A stretch of 50,192 nucleotides of DNA from CAZGOM01 sp964542875. GTDB taxonomy: Bacteria > Planctomycetota > Phycisphaerae > Phycisphaerales > Phycisphaeraceae. The stretch spans positions 1 to 50,192 of the forward strand of contig CAZIWA010000027.1 of the NCBI GenBank assembly GCA_964542875.1, given 5' to 3'. The stretch's first letter is position 1; each line of letters opens with the position of its first letter. The translations under genes and the position numbers were made by a program. Below the pieces are notes generated by a model. The model was not told the origin of the DNA. It saw only the letters and a list, made by a program, of their open reading frames with translations, and made no database searches. This document shows positions 7,411-15,574 of the stretch, in pieces.

Positions 7411-9765
7411 TTATTGAGCGGGGAAATGTTGGGAGAGCCATTGGGCGATGTTGGGGAGGGTGAAGCCGGCGAGGTGGCCGCCTTGGAACCAGGAGGATTG
7501 GTAGTTTGATTGTGCGTTCAGGAGGCTGTAGGCGTGGGCGATTTCGTCGCGTCCGCGGTTGGCGCGTTTGTGCCAGGCGGCCCAGGCGTCCTGGGCTTCC
7601 TGGGGGGTGTGGGGAAGGACGGGAACGATGCCGGTGTCCCAGAGGCCGTCCATGACCCAGAGGGGTTTGGGTGCGGCGAGCGAGCAGATGGAGGCGGTGG
7701 GCATGGGGAGGACTGCGGGCGGGTGGAGGGTGACGGATTCCATGCCGAAGGTGCGGGAGAAGTATTGATCGGGGAGGGATGCGCTTTGAGGGTCGCAACT
7801 GCTGACGATGCCGCCTGCGCAGTGGGGGTGGAGGCCGGCCATGAAGATGGTCATCCATCCGCCGCCGGAGGAGCCCATGGAGACGACGCGGGAGGGATCG
7901 ACCTCGGGACGGGAGCGGAGGTAGTCGATGGTTTTGAGATGGTCCCAGACTTCAAGTGCGGTGATGTTGAAACCGGCGGCGGCGGCGCGCTGAGGCCGCT
8001 GGCTGTGGTTGCCTTCGGCCCACTCGCCCCAGCCGCGACGGTCCGGGATGGCGACGACACAGCCGAGCTGGTGGGCGAACTGATAGGGGGAGGGCCATTC
8101 GCCGATGATTTTGGGGTCCTGCATGTCGGCGGTTTCATCGGGGGCGAAGCTGAGCTTGCCGGGGCCGGAGCCGTGGGCGAAAAGGATGCCGGGTGCGTTT
8201 GCGCCGGGTTGCATGCCCTTTGGATAGATCAGGTAAAGCGGAAGCCATACGCCAGGTTCGGTTTGAAGGAGGATTTTGTCGCGCACGCAGAAAGGCCCGG
8301 TCTGGCGTTCAAGGAGGCGGGGTTTTAGCGGGGCGGGGCCGGAGATGTTGTCAGTGACCCATTTGCATGCGCGCCTGTGGGCCTGCTTTTGCCAGGCGTG
8401 GAAGGACTTGGCGCTTGGCGGGAGATTTTTGCCGGCGAGCCAGCCGGGAAAGCCGGAGCGCTCGGCGGCGAAACGATCGTCCATGTAAGTGGAAGTCTGC
8501 TTGATCTGGAAGGTGTAGGCGGGCTCAACCTGAGCGTCCTGCGGGATTTTGAGAGTGGAGAACCGTTCTGTGCCTGAGGAGAGGCCGACCTGGACTTTTT
8601 CTTTGTTCTTTAACGTGGCGGGGCCGGTGAGGGTGAGCGTGGCGAGCTGGCCTTTGGGCAAGGAATCCGGAAGCGCGCCAAGCGACCACCCGGCGGGCGC
8701 GGTGAGCGCAGCGCGAAGGTTCGTGAGGTTTTTAAGCGCGTAGAGCCCGATGGAGGCCCTGGCGTTTTTGCCGTGTTTGCGGAAGCCTGCGAAGGCGTTG
8801 GCGGCCTGGTAGCGCTGGTCCGTGGAGAAGGGGACTTTGTCCAAGTGGGAAAGGATCATGAGGCCGGACTGGTGTTCGTCAGGCAGTGCCCAGTGAGCCA
8901 GGAGGGGAAGAAGCTCAGAGCCGGTGAAGGTGATTTGAGGGGCGGGTTCCACGCGCCAATAGAGCGGGCAGGGGGAGGCTGTGGCCCATTGGGTGGGGTT
9001 GTCTGAAAGAGCCAGGAAAGAGCTACCGGCAAAGCGATGGCCTGGGGGGAGGGTGAGGGTTTTGCCGCGGAGCTCGATGCAGGCGTCGGTGGAGTCTGGG
9101 CCGTAGGTGGTTTTGCCGTAGGCCGCCATGCCGTCGAGGTGGTCAACGGGAGCGCCGAGGGTGGCGAAGAAGGTGCGGTCGGCGTTGTGAGCGAGGAGGC
9201 GCATGGACTTGGCATTGCCTACGCGGTGGCCGGTCCAATAGACCTCGTGCCAGAGGAAGGGGCCTTCGACGCCGTCTTGAATGGTGGTGGTGTCATGCGC
9301 CCAGCCTTGGAAGTGGCTTTGAACCCAGGGCGTGATGTAGCGGGTGGCGGAGGTGAGGTTGGTGATGGAGAGCTCAAGGACGAGGGCGTTTTGCGCGGGC
9401 AGGAAGCGGATGGTTTTATCCAGCAGGATGCCGTCGGTGCAGGAGGGGTTGGTTTTATCAGGCCAGCCCAGGAATGAGGCGAGGGCGTTTGGGGTGTTCC
9501 AGAGGTAGCGCAGGTGGACGTGGAAGTCGCGCGGGCCGTTTTGCCGGGAGATGACCAGGTGGGGAGTGATGTAGCTGGCGCCGGGGTAGCGTTCTTCGCC
9601 AAGGAGGATGCGCATGAGCCCGCCGTCGAGGACGTCGGCTTGCTGTTTGACGAGTTCCGAGGAGCGGTTGTGCCGCCAGGAGAGGACGCGTCCGCCTCTG
9701 GTGGGGGAGATGAGGATGGCGTGATCGGGGGTTTGCCAGAGGATGTCGTTGGTGTGAGTGGTCAT
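7411..9765 (-). CDS. Mutarotase-like domain fused to alpha/beta hydrolase (esterase)
   Basis: A 784-residue two-part protein without a signal peptide. Residues about 5-420 are beta-rich and resemble the galactose-mutarotase-like/DUF4380-type sugar-binding fold (ISPTRGGRVLSWRHNR, then SYITPHLVI and YITPWVQSHFQGW). Residues about 480-784 are an alpha/beta hydrolase of the dienelactone-hydrolase/acetylxylan-esterase type: oxyanion region GILFAHGSGPGK, nucleophile elbow SMGSSGGGW (Ser633), acid VMDGLWD (Asp706 or Asp710) and WFQGGHLAGF (His764). An esterase removing acetyl or other acyl groups from sugars, with the front half holding the sugar, fits what is seen. It has its own transcription unit upstream of lacI on the same strand and lies next to a divergent sialate-O-acetylesterase-like gene, which strengthens the deacylation theme. 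The family of the N-terminal half is the less certain part. Confidence 0.75.
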   Translation of the reverse strand: MTTHTNDILWQTPDHAILISPTRGGRVLSWRHNRSSELVKQQADVLDGGLMRILLGEERYPGASYITPHLVISRQNGPRDFHVHLRYLWNTPNALASFLGWPDKTNPSCTDGILLDKTIRFLPAQNALVLELSITNLTSATRYITPWVQSHFQGWAHDTTTIQDGVEGPFLWHEVYWTGHRVGNAKSMRLLAHNADRTFFATLGAPVDHLDGMAAYGKTTYGPDSTDACIELRGKTLTLPPGHRFAGSSFLALSDNPTQWATASPCPLYWRVEPAPQITFTGSELLPLLAHWALPDEHQSGLMILSHLDKVPFSTDQRYQAANAFAGFRKHGKNARASIGLYALKNLTNLRAALTAPAGWSLGALPDSLPKGQLATLTLTGPATLKNKEKVQVGLSSGTERFSTLKIPQDAQVEPAYTFQIKQTSTYMDDRFAAERSGFPGWLAGKNLPPSAKSFHAWQKQAHRRACKWVTDNISGPAPLKPRLLERQTGPFCVRDKILLQTEPGVWLPLYLIYPKGMQPGANAPGILFAHGSGPGKLSFAPDETADMQDPKIIGEWPSPYQFAHQLGCVVAIPDRRGWGEWAEGNHSQRPQRAAAAGFNITALEVWDHLKTIDYLRSRPEVDPSRVVSMGSSGGGWMTIFMAGLHPHCAGGIVSSCDPQSASLPDQYFSRTFGMESVTLHPPAVLPMPTASICSLAAPKPLWVMDGLWDTGIVPVLPHTPQEAQDAWAAWHKRANRGRDEIAHAYSLLNAQSNYQSSWFQGGHLAGFTLPNIAQWLSQHFPAQ

Positions 9766-9860
9766 GTGAAGTTGAAGAATAGTGGCATGGCGGTTGGGGG
9801 CAATGGATTTGGGCGGGGGGGATATGGGATTTTTCGGGAAGTTGGGGGAAGAAGGGTGGG

Positions 9861-9921
9861 GAATGGTAGATGTATGAAGTTAGATGTGAGATGTTTTGCA
9901 GAGGAATTCGGAGAGTTGCGG
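9861..9921 (+). repeat. Dispersed repeat family F, copy 2
   Basis: It shares TAGATGTATGAAGTTAGATG and the following GAGATGTTTT...AGAGGAATT with 7234-7302. It lies in the 225-bp divergent gap between 9765 and 9991; no other signal is obvious there. Confidence 0.6.
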
Positions 9922-9990
9922 AGTCGTTGCGGTGAGGGAATTGGTAACGTGTTGCCGGAATTTGGACACCTTCAATTTTGGAGTACGACG

Positions 9991-11907
9991 ATGACGCTTA
10001 GCGCAGGCTCGATTTTCGGCAGCAACATGGTTCTTCAGCAGGGCAGCCCGGTGCCGGTGTGGGGGACGGCTGCGCCGGGGGCTGGTGTGGAAGTGTCGTT
10101 TGCGGGACAGAAGGCGGCGGGCAAGGCGGATGCGACGGGGGCGTGGAAGGTGGCGCTTGCGCCGCTGACCGCTTCGGCCAAGGGCGCGGAACTGACGATC
10201 ACCTCCGGCGGCGAGAAGGTGACGTTCACCGACGTGCTGGTGGGCGAGGTGTGGTTCTGCTCCGGGCAATCCAACATGCAGTGGCCGGTTTCACAGGCCA
10301 ACAATCCGCGGGAAGAGATCGATGCGTCCAACCATCCCAACATCCGGCTGTTCACGGTCCCGCGCAGGCCTTCAAGCGTGCGCAAATCGACCATGGACGA
10401 CGCTTCGTGGGTGGCGTGCTCGCCTGCGACATCGCCGTCGTTTTCCGCAGTGGGGTATTTCTTTGGCCGGGAACTGAACCAGAAGCTGGGCGTGCCGGTG
10501 GGGCTGATCAATTCGTCGTGGGGCGGGACGGTGGCGGAAGCATGGACGAGCCGGGAAGGGCTGGTGGGCGACCCGGTGGTGCGGGAGATCAGCGATAAAT
10601 TCGAGGCCGGAAGCACAGACATCAACAAGCGCGTGGAGGAGTACCAGAAGGAAATCGCAGAACTGGCCAAGCGCACCACGGACGTGAAAAACGAAGGGTA
10701 CCCCAAGGGGTGGGCCGGCGCGCAAGAGACCAGCGATGTGGAATGGAAAGACATGAGCCTGCCGGGAACCTGGCAATCGCGCGGCGTGCAGACGCATGGG
10801 ATTTTCTGGTTCAGGAAAACGGTGGAGGTGCCGGCGGCGTGGGCGGGCAAGGACCTGAAGCTTTCGATCGGTGCGACCGACAAGAGCGATGTGACCTATT
10901 TCAACAATGAGCAGGTGGGCTCGGTGACGGTGAAGGACCGCCCGCAGGATTCGTGGAGCTTCCACCGGGCGTACACGGTGCCGGGCCGGCTGGTGAAGGC
11001 CGGGAAGAATGTGATTGCATGCCGTGTACACAGCGATATGTACGCCGCAGGGATGACGGGGCCCGCTGCCGTGATGAATCTTTCGTGCCCGGGCGCGACG
11101 GGTGAGCAGATTCCGCTGACGGGGACGTGGCGGTACGCGATTGAAGCCAACTATGGGCACATCATTCCGCCGACGCCGCCTGTGGGGCCGGAGCACCACA
11201 ATGCGCCTTCACGGCTGCACAACGGCATGGTGGCGCCGGTGACGCCTTTCGCGATGCGCGGGGTGATCTGGTACCAGGGCGAAAGCAACGCGACCCGGCC
11301 GACACAGTACCGGTCGCTGTTTAAGACGCTGATCAAGGACTTCAGAAAGCAGTTCCAGCAGGAAGCATTGGCCTTTCACTTCGTCCAACTGGCCAACTAC
11401 ATGGCGCAAAGCTCCGAACCCACGGAGAGTGACTGGGCCCGCTTGCGCGAGGCACAGGCGATGGCGCTGGAACTGCCCAACACGGGCATGGCGGTGATCA
11501 TCGACATCGGCCAGGGCGACGACATCCACCCCACCAACAAGCAGGATGTGGGCCTGCGCCTGGCGCACAGCGTGATGCACGGCACTTATGGGAAGAAAGA
11601 CGTTCACCCGTGCGGGCCGATTTACAAGAAGCATGAGGTCAAAGGCGACGCGGTGAAAGTGTCGTTTGACCATGCATACAAAGGGCTGGTGGCCAAAGGC
11701 GGGACGGTGACGGGCTTTGCCTTGGCAGGGGCGGACGGCAAGTTCCACTGGGCGGATGCGCGCATCGAAGGCGATGCGGTGGTGGTGTCGAGCGCGAAGG
11801 TGAAGGAGCCCAAGGCAGTCCGCTACGCATGGGCGAACAATCCGGTGTGCAGCCTGTACAACGGGGCAGGGTTTCCCGCGTGCCCGTTCCGGACGGATGT
11901 GGATTGA
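9991..11907 (+). CDS. Sialate O-acetylesterase-like SGNH esterase
   Basis: Probably removes O-acetyl groups from sugars. The 638-residue protein has the family's hallmark FCSGQSNMQW with Ser94 as nucleophile, LINSSWGGTVAEAW, GVIWYQGESNA and the acid/base pair in GQGDDIHPTNK (Asp511, His513). A jelly-roll insert (FWFRKTVEVPAAW, about 272-340) interrupts the SGNH core, as usual in this family. The start at 9991 is preceded by GGAG. The open frame extends further upstream, but that part is compositionally unlike protein. No signal peptide is visible, which is unusual because many family members are exported. It is divergent from the mutarotase/hydrolase gene and ends at a strong intrinsic terminator. 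Real substrates of this family in non-host bacteria are often acetylated plant or algal glycans rather than sialic acid. Confidence 0.88.
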   Translation: MTLSAGSIFGSNMVLQQGSPVPVWGTAAPGAGVEVSFAGQKAAGKADATGAWKVALAPLTASAKGAELTITSGGEKVTFTDVLVGEVWFCSGQSNMQWPVSQANNPREEIDASNHPNIRLFTVPRRPSSVRKSTMDDASWVACSPATSPSFSAVGYFFGRELNQKLGVPVGLINSSWGGTVAEAWTSREGLVGDPVVREISDKFEAGSTDINKRVEEYQKEIAELAKRTTDVKNEGYPKGWAGAQETSDVEWKDMSLPGTWQSRGVQTHGIFWFRKTVEVPAAWAGKDLKLSIGATDKSDVTYFNNEQVGSVTVKDRPQDSWSFHRAYTVPGRLVKAGKNVIACRVHSDMYAAGMTGPAAVMNLSCPGATGEQIPLTGTWRYAIEANYGHIIPPTPPVGPEHHNAPSRLHNGMVAPVTPFAMRGVIWYQGESNATRPTQYRSLFKTLIKDFRKQFQQEALAFHFVQLANYMAQSSEPTESDWARLREAQAMALELPNTGMAVIIDIGQGDDIHPTNKQDVGLRLAHSVMHGTYGKKDVHPCGPIYKKHEVKGDAVKVSFDHAYKGLVAKGGTVTGFALAGADGKFHWADARIEGDAVVVSSAKVKEPKAVRYAWANNPVCSLYNGAGFPACPFRTDVD

Positions 11908-11980
11908 GAGGAAGGGTCTGGGGCTGGCCAGAGGGGCCAGCAAGACCGGAGAGGCCAGAAGCGGCTAATTCAAGGTTGCA

Positions 11981-12012
11981 AGACAAGGGTCCTCAGGGGC
12001 CCTTGTCTTTTT
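11981..12012 (+). terminator. Intrinsic terminator of the sialate esterase gene
   Basis: AGACAAGGG pairs with CCCTTGTCT; three more pairs extend inward to a TCAG loop, and a run of T follows at once. The T-run overlaps the stop codon of the convergent MFS gene. Confidence 0.88.
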
Positions 12013-13265
12013 TAGTGGGCCATGACGGGGGCTTTGGCGCTGCTGGGGGCGTGGGCTGGGGCTTGGCGCGCGCAGCAGATGACGATGGTGGCAATGGTGG
12101 CCAGGGCGCTGCCGAGGTACATGGCGGCAGGGGTGCCGGAGTGGTCTACGGCGATGCCGCCGATGGCTGCGCCGGTGGCAATGCAGGTTTGAAACGTGGT
12201 GACCAGGACCGCCGAGGCTGCTTCCGGCGCGTGAGGGACAGCGCGGACAACCCAGAGCTGGAAGCACATGGGCAGGGTGCCAAAGGCCAGGCCCCAGACG
12301 ACCAGGATGGCCGCTGCGATGCCGGGCTGGACCCCAAGCAGTACCAGGGCCAGGGAGGCGATGGCGATGATGCTGGTGGTGAAGATGACGGTGGCCTTGA
12401 GGTTTCGTACGGTGGTGAAACCGGCGATGAAGGTGCCGGCAAGGCCCGCAAGGCCGTAGGCCAGGAGCATGATGCTCAATGCGGATTGGGAAACGTGTGT
12501 GATGTTCTGGAGGAACGGCGTGATGTAGGTGTACGCGCAGAACTGAGCGTTGATGATGAGCATGCCGACGATGAGGCCCCAGCGGGCGGGGCGGGATTGA
12601 ATGACATCCCACAAATGGCGCGGGCGAAGCGCGGTGGCGGTGGGGAGGCTGGGGAGCACGCGCAACTGGAGGATGACTACACCTGCGGCGACTAAGCCGA
12701 CGAGCCCGAAGGTGCCGCGCCAGCCGATGAAACTGGCGATGAGCACACCGGCGGGGACACCGACGATGGTGCCCATGGAGATGCCTGAGAGGATGATGGC
12801 CAGGGCGCGGGGGGCGTGATGCTCCCGGACAAGGCGTGCGGCGAGGCTGGCGGCCATGGACCAGAAACCGCCTAACGAGATGCCAAGGAGAACGCGGCCG
12901 ATAAGCATGACGGAGAAGGTGGGAGCCAGGGCGGCAATAAGGTTCGACGCGGCCAGCAGCGCGGTGAGCATCCAAAGCAGCGTGCGCCGGTTGGTGCTGC
13001 CGGAAAAGATCATCACCACGGGAGCGGCGATGGCGGCGGCCAGGCCGGGCATGGTGATCATGAGGCCGGCGGTGCCGTCGGTGACTTCCAGGTCTCGTGC
13101 GATGGCAGGGAGAAGGCCCACGGGCAGGAACTCACCGGTGACGTTGATGAATGCGCCCCAGGCGACGCTGAAGACCGCCATCCAGGCTTTGGTGTCGGAG
13201 GTGGGGAGGTCTAAAGAGGTGGATTGCGTCGGCTGTGCGGGGGCGACGTTGGAGTTGGATGTCAT
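12012..13265 (-). CDS. MFS transporter, DHA1 (NepI/AraJ-like) efflux type
   Basis: A 417-residue inner-membrane protein with about twelve hydrophobic segments. After a polar N-terminus (1-27) the first helix reads AWMAVFSVAWGAFINVTGEFLPVGLLPAIARDL, the pattern of the NepI/AraJ sugar- and nucleoside-efflux branch. The loop after helix 2 (SGSTNRRTLLW) is the MFS loop 2-3 motif, followed by LIGRVLLGISLGGFWSMAASLAARLV. Likely proton-driven export of a small solute or drug. It is convergent with the esterase gene, sharing the terminator region. A 31-bp imperfect palindrome lies just upstream of its start at 13265, so expression is probably repressor-controlled. The transported compound cannot be told. 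Confidence 0.88.
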   Translation of the reverse strand: MTSNSNVAPAQPTQSTSLDLPTSDTKAWMAVFSVAWGAFINVTGEFLPVGLLPAIARDLEVTDGTAGLMITMPGLAAAIAAPVVMIFSGSTNRRTLLWMLTALLAASNLIAALAPTFSVMLIGRVLLGISLGGFWSMAASLAARLVREHHAPRALAIILSGISMGTIVGVPAGVLIASFIGWRGTFGLVGLVAAGVVILQLRVLPSLPTATALRPRHLWDVIQSRPARWGLIVGMLIINAQFCAYTYITPFLQNITHVSQSALSIMLLAYGLAGLAGTFIAGFTTVRNLKATVIFTTSIIAIASLALVLLGVQPGIAAAILVVWGLAFGTLPMCFQLWVVRAVPHAPEAASAVLVTTFQTCIATGAAIGGIAVDHSGTPAAMYLGSALATIATIVICCARQAPAHAPSSAKAPVMAH

Positions 13266-13273
13266 TTTGTGGT

Positions 13274-13304
13274 CTTATATGTGTACTGGAAGGTACAGTA
13301 TAAG
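13274..13304. promoter_or_regulatory. Palindromic operator candidate before MFS gene
   Basis: Arms CTTATA..TGTAC (13274-13286) and GTACA.TATAAG (13293-13304) flank a 6-bp spacer, 9 bp upstream of the MFS start codon. Such TGTAC/GTACA symmetry is common for TetR-type repressors, but no TetR gene is adjacent. Confidence 0.5.
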
Positions 13305-13340
13305 TGGGTCGGCGGGAGAGGTCAAATTCGAGGGAGTGAC

Positions 13341-14372
13341 TCAGGTTTTGGTGAGTTTCCAGACGTCGGAGGTCATGTTGTTGCCGGTGACCATCCAGAG
13401 GGCGTTGTCGTGTACGAAGACGGAGGCGGCGTGGCGGGGGGCCCAGGGGGTGTTGGGGACTTCGTGCCAGTGGGTGCCGTTGTCGGAGTACCAGACGTCT
13501 TTTTTGTTGCCGCCTTGGCGGTGGTAGCCTTCCATGACCCAGAGTTTGTTGTCGAAGGTGGCGACGTCGTGGTATTGGCGCGGGCCCCAGGGGGTGGATT
13601 GGGCGACGCAGGTCCAGTTGATGCCGTCGGGGGAGGACCAGACGTCGTTATAGAACTTGCGCTCGGCGATGGAGGGGGTGTCATAGGTTCCGCCGCCGAG
13701 GATCCAGATTTTGTCGTGGAGGACAGTGGCGCCGCCGATCATTCCGCGGGGGCCCCAGGGTAGGTTGTCGGCTTGTTTGGTCCATGTTTTTCCGTCTGGG
13801 CTGGACCATGCGTCGGAGTAGTAGTGTTGGGGAGCGGGAGCGAATTGGGGGAGGGTTTGTCCGCCGAAGACCCAGAGTTTGTTTTTGAAGGCGACGGTGT
13901 AGTGGAGTGCGCGGGGCTTGAAGGGTGCGTCGTTGGTGACGCAGGTCCAGGTTTTGCCGTCTGGGCTGGACCAGACGTCGGGCTGGTAGTGGCCTTGGTT
14001 GGGGTCGCCGCCGACGATGTAGAGGAGGTTGTTGAGGATGGCGTAGCCCGCGGTATGACGGCCTTCCCAGGGGGCTTGTTTGACGAGGAGGTCCCAGGTT
14101 TTGCCGTCTGAGGAAGACCAGACTTCGGAGTTGCAGATTTTGGGGAAGTTGACTTTATCGCCGGGGTTCCAGCCGCCCAGGAGGAACATTTTGTTGTTGA
14201 AGGTGAGCGCGCCGGCGCCGTCGCGGGGGGCGAAGGGTGCATTGTCGGTGATGAGGGTCCATTTGTAGTTAGGCATGGGTTTGGGGTCCTGTTGGGCCAG
14301 GAGGGGGGTGCTCGGAAGATGAACAATGGCGGCCAGTGATGCGGAGAGCTTGAGGAAGTCGCGGCGTTGCAT
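13341..14372 (-). CDS. Tat-exported kelch-type beta-propeller protein
   Basis: A 343-residue exported protein. The start at 14372 is fixed by a perfect AGGAGG site and by the twin-arginine signal MQRRDFLKLSASLAAIVHLP. A longer open frame to 14477 lacks such support. The mature part consists of repeated blades with a GG motif and the recurring phrase (D/E)VWSSPDGKTWTC; at least six copies can be followed (NKMFLLGGW, NLLYIVGGD, NKLWVFGGQ, DKIWILGGG, NKLWVMEGY, ALWMVTGN). This is a kelch/galactose-oxidase-like six-bladed propeller. Catalytic residues are not recognisable; binding is as likely as catalysis. It is divergent from the lacI operon at 14519, and the LacI-type operator at 14473-14486 lies between the two, so it is probably co-regulated with that operon. 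Confidence 0.85.
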   Translation of the reverse strand: MQRRDFLKLSASLAAIVHLPSTPLLAQQDPKPMPNYKWTLITDNAPFAPRDGAGALTFNNKMFLLGGWNPGDKVNFPKICNSEVWSSSDGKTWDLLVKQAPWEGRHTAGYAILNNLLYIVGGDPNQGHYQPDVWSSPDGKTWTCVTNDAPFKPRALHYTVAFKNKLWVFGGQTLPQFAPAPQHYYSDAWSSPDGKTWTKQADNLPWGPRGMIGGATVLHDKIWILGGGTYDTPSIAERKFYNDVWSSPDGINWTCVAQSTPWGPRQYHDVATFDNKLWVMEGYHRQGGNKKDVWYSDNGTHWHEVPNTPWAPRHAASVFVHDNALWMVTGNNMTSDVWKLTKT

Positions 14373-14472
14373 GGGGCCTCCTGAAGGAAGCGGTTTGTTT
14401 TTGCGGGATTCAGAGGATCCGGGATGGGTTAAAGTGTGGTTTGGAAAAATCGTAGCGGTTTGAACCGGTCTA

Positions 14473-14486
14473 TGCAACCGGTTACA
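14473..14486. promoter_or_regulatory. LacI-family operator, copy 1
   Basis: TGCAACCGGTTACA fits the general LacI/GalR operator pattern TGNAANCGNTTNCA at every fixed position. It lies 32 bp before the lacI start and about 100 bp before the divergent kelch gene. The identical 14-mer recurs at 43057-43070. A weaker core AAGCGGTT is at 14388-14395. Confidence 0.85.
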
Positions 14487-14518
14487 TTACAAGTGTATTT
14501 TCCTGAAACGGAGCCTTC

Positions 14519-15574
14519 ATGCCGGTGACGCTTTCGACGATCGCAGAGAAGACAGGGCTGACGAAGACGACGGTGTCACGGATATTGAATGGGCGGCCTG
14601 GGTACAACGAAGAGACGCGCAAGCGCGTGCTGGAGACGGCCAAGGAGCTGGGGTTTCGGCATAACCCGATCAGCCGTGCGCTGGCGGGGGCCAAGAGCAT
14701 GACGCTGGGGCTGGTGGTGAGCGCGCTGGACCCGCTGGTGGCGACGATGATGCAGGCGTTTGAGGCCGGGGCGGGGGTGGCGGGGTATCGGACAATCATC
14801 GTGGTGGTGGGGCATGGGGCGGCAGAGGCGGACATGGGGGCGCTGAGGGATTTATTGGACAGGCGGGTGGATGGCATCGTGGTGGACAACTATTTTGCGA
14901 TTTCCACGAAGGCGCGGGCCATGGTGGAAGGCGCGGGGGTACCGATTATTTACGTGCGATGGGCCCCGGCGGGTGCCAAGCGGGCCGTGGTGGTGGACCG
15001 GGAACCGGGTGTGGGCGCGTTGGCCAAGCAGCTTGCGCAGTGGGGGCACAAGACGGGTGCGCTGGTGCATCTGAAGCCGACGCTGTCGGTGGCGAAGCTC
15101 TATTTCGATGCGTTTGTGGAACACTTCGAAAAGGCCGGGGTGAAGCTGGACGTATCGGAAAGGTTTCGTGTGCAGCTAACCGCGGGCGGGTCATCGGAGC
15201 CGGGGCGGGTGACGATTTCCGCGGACAGCGTGGGGCAGGTTTATTCGATGATCAAACAGATGGCGCGTCAGGGGACGCTGCCGGGCCTGCTGGCGTTTCC
15301 CGACGATGAATGGGCGATGGCGGGGATTTCGGCACTGCAGGATGCGGGGCTGCGGGTGCCGGAAGACGTGAGCGTGGTGGGGCATGACGATCACCCGTTA
15401 TCGACGGTGTTCCGGCCGGGGGTGACGACGGTGTGCGAGCCGTGCGCGCAGGTGGGGGCGATGGCGTTTGAGATGCTGCAGAAGGTGTTTGAAGACCCGG
15501 GATACGCCGACGTGCTGCATGTGGGATCACGGCTGGTGGTGCGTGGGTCAGCGGGGCCCAAGAGAGAAAAATGA
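14519..15574 (+). CDS. LacI-family transcriptional regulator
   Basis: A repressor of 351 residues. Its helix-turn-helix VTLSTIAEKTGLTKTTVSRILNG (3-25) and hinge (NPISRALAGAKS, about 53-64) are canonical, followed by the effector-binding domain (LLAFPDDEWAMAGISALQDAGLRVPEDVSVVGHDD, about 262-296). The start is supported by GGAG a few bases upstream. It is first in an operon. Its stop overlaps the start of the enolase-superfamily gene (ATGA), so the regulator is co-made with the enzymes it presumably controls. The operator at 14473-14486 points to autoregulation and control of the divergent kelch gene. An identical operator near 43.06 kb suggests a remote second target. The inducer is likely a sugar, sugar acid or catabolic intermediate; it cannot be named. 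Confidence 0.94.
   Translation: MPVTLSTIAEKTGLTKTTVSRILNGRPGYNEETRKRVLETAKELGFRHNPISRALAGAKSMTLGLVVSALDPLVATMMQAFEAGAGVAGYRTIIVVVGHGAAEADMGALRDLLDRRVDGIVVDNYFAISTKARAMVEGAGVPIIYVRWAPAGAKRAVVVDREPGVGALAKQLAQWGHKTGALVHLKPTLSVAKLYFDAFVEHFEKAGVKLDVSERFRVQLTAGGSSEPGRVTISADSVGQVYSMIKQMARQGTLPGLLAFPDDEWAMAGISALQDAGLRVPEDVSVVGHDDHPLSTVFRPGVTTVCEPCAQVGAMAFEMLQKVFEDPGYADVLHVGSRLVVRGSAGPKREK

Noticed and set aside
9514..9990. In-frame upstream extension of the sialate-esterase gene
   Set aside because: It overlaps the divergent gene, is low-complexity, and the conserved family start with a GGAG site is at 9991.
13341..14320. Repeated VWSSPDGKTW coding units considered as a DNA repeat array
   Set aside because: The repetition follows the blades of a kelch beta-propeller and is explained by protein structure.
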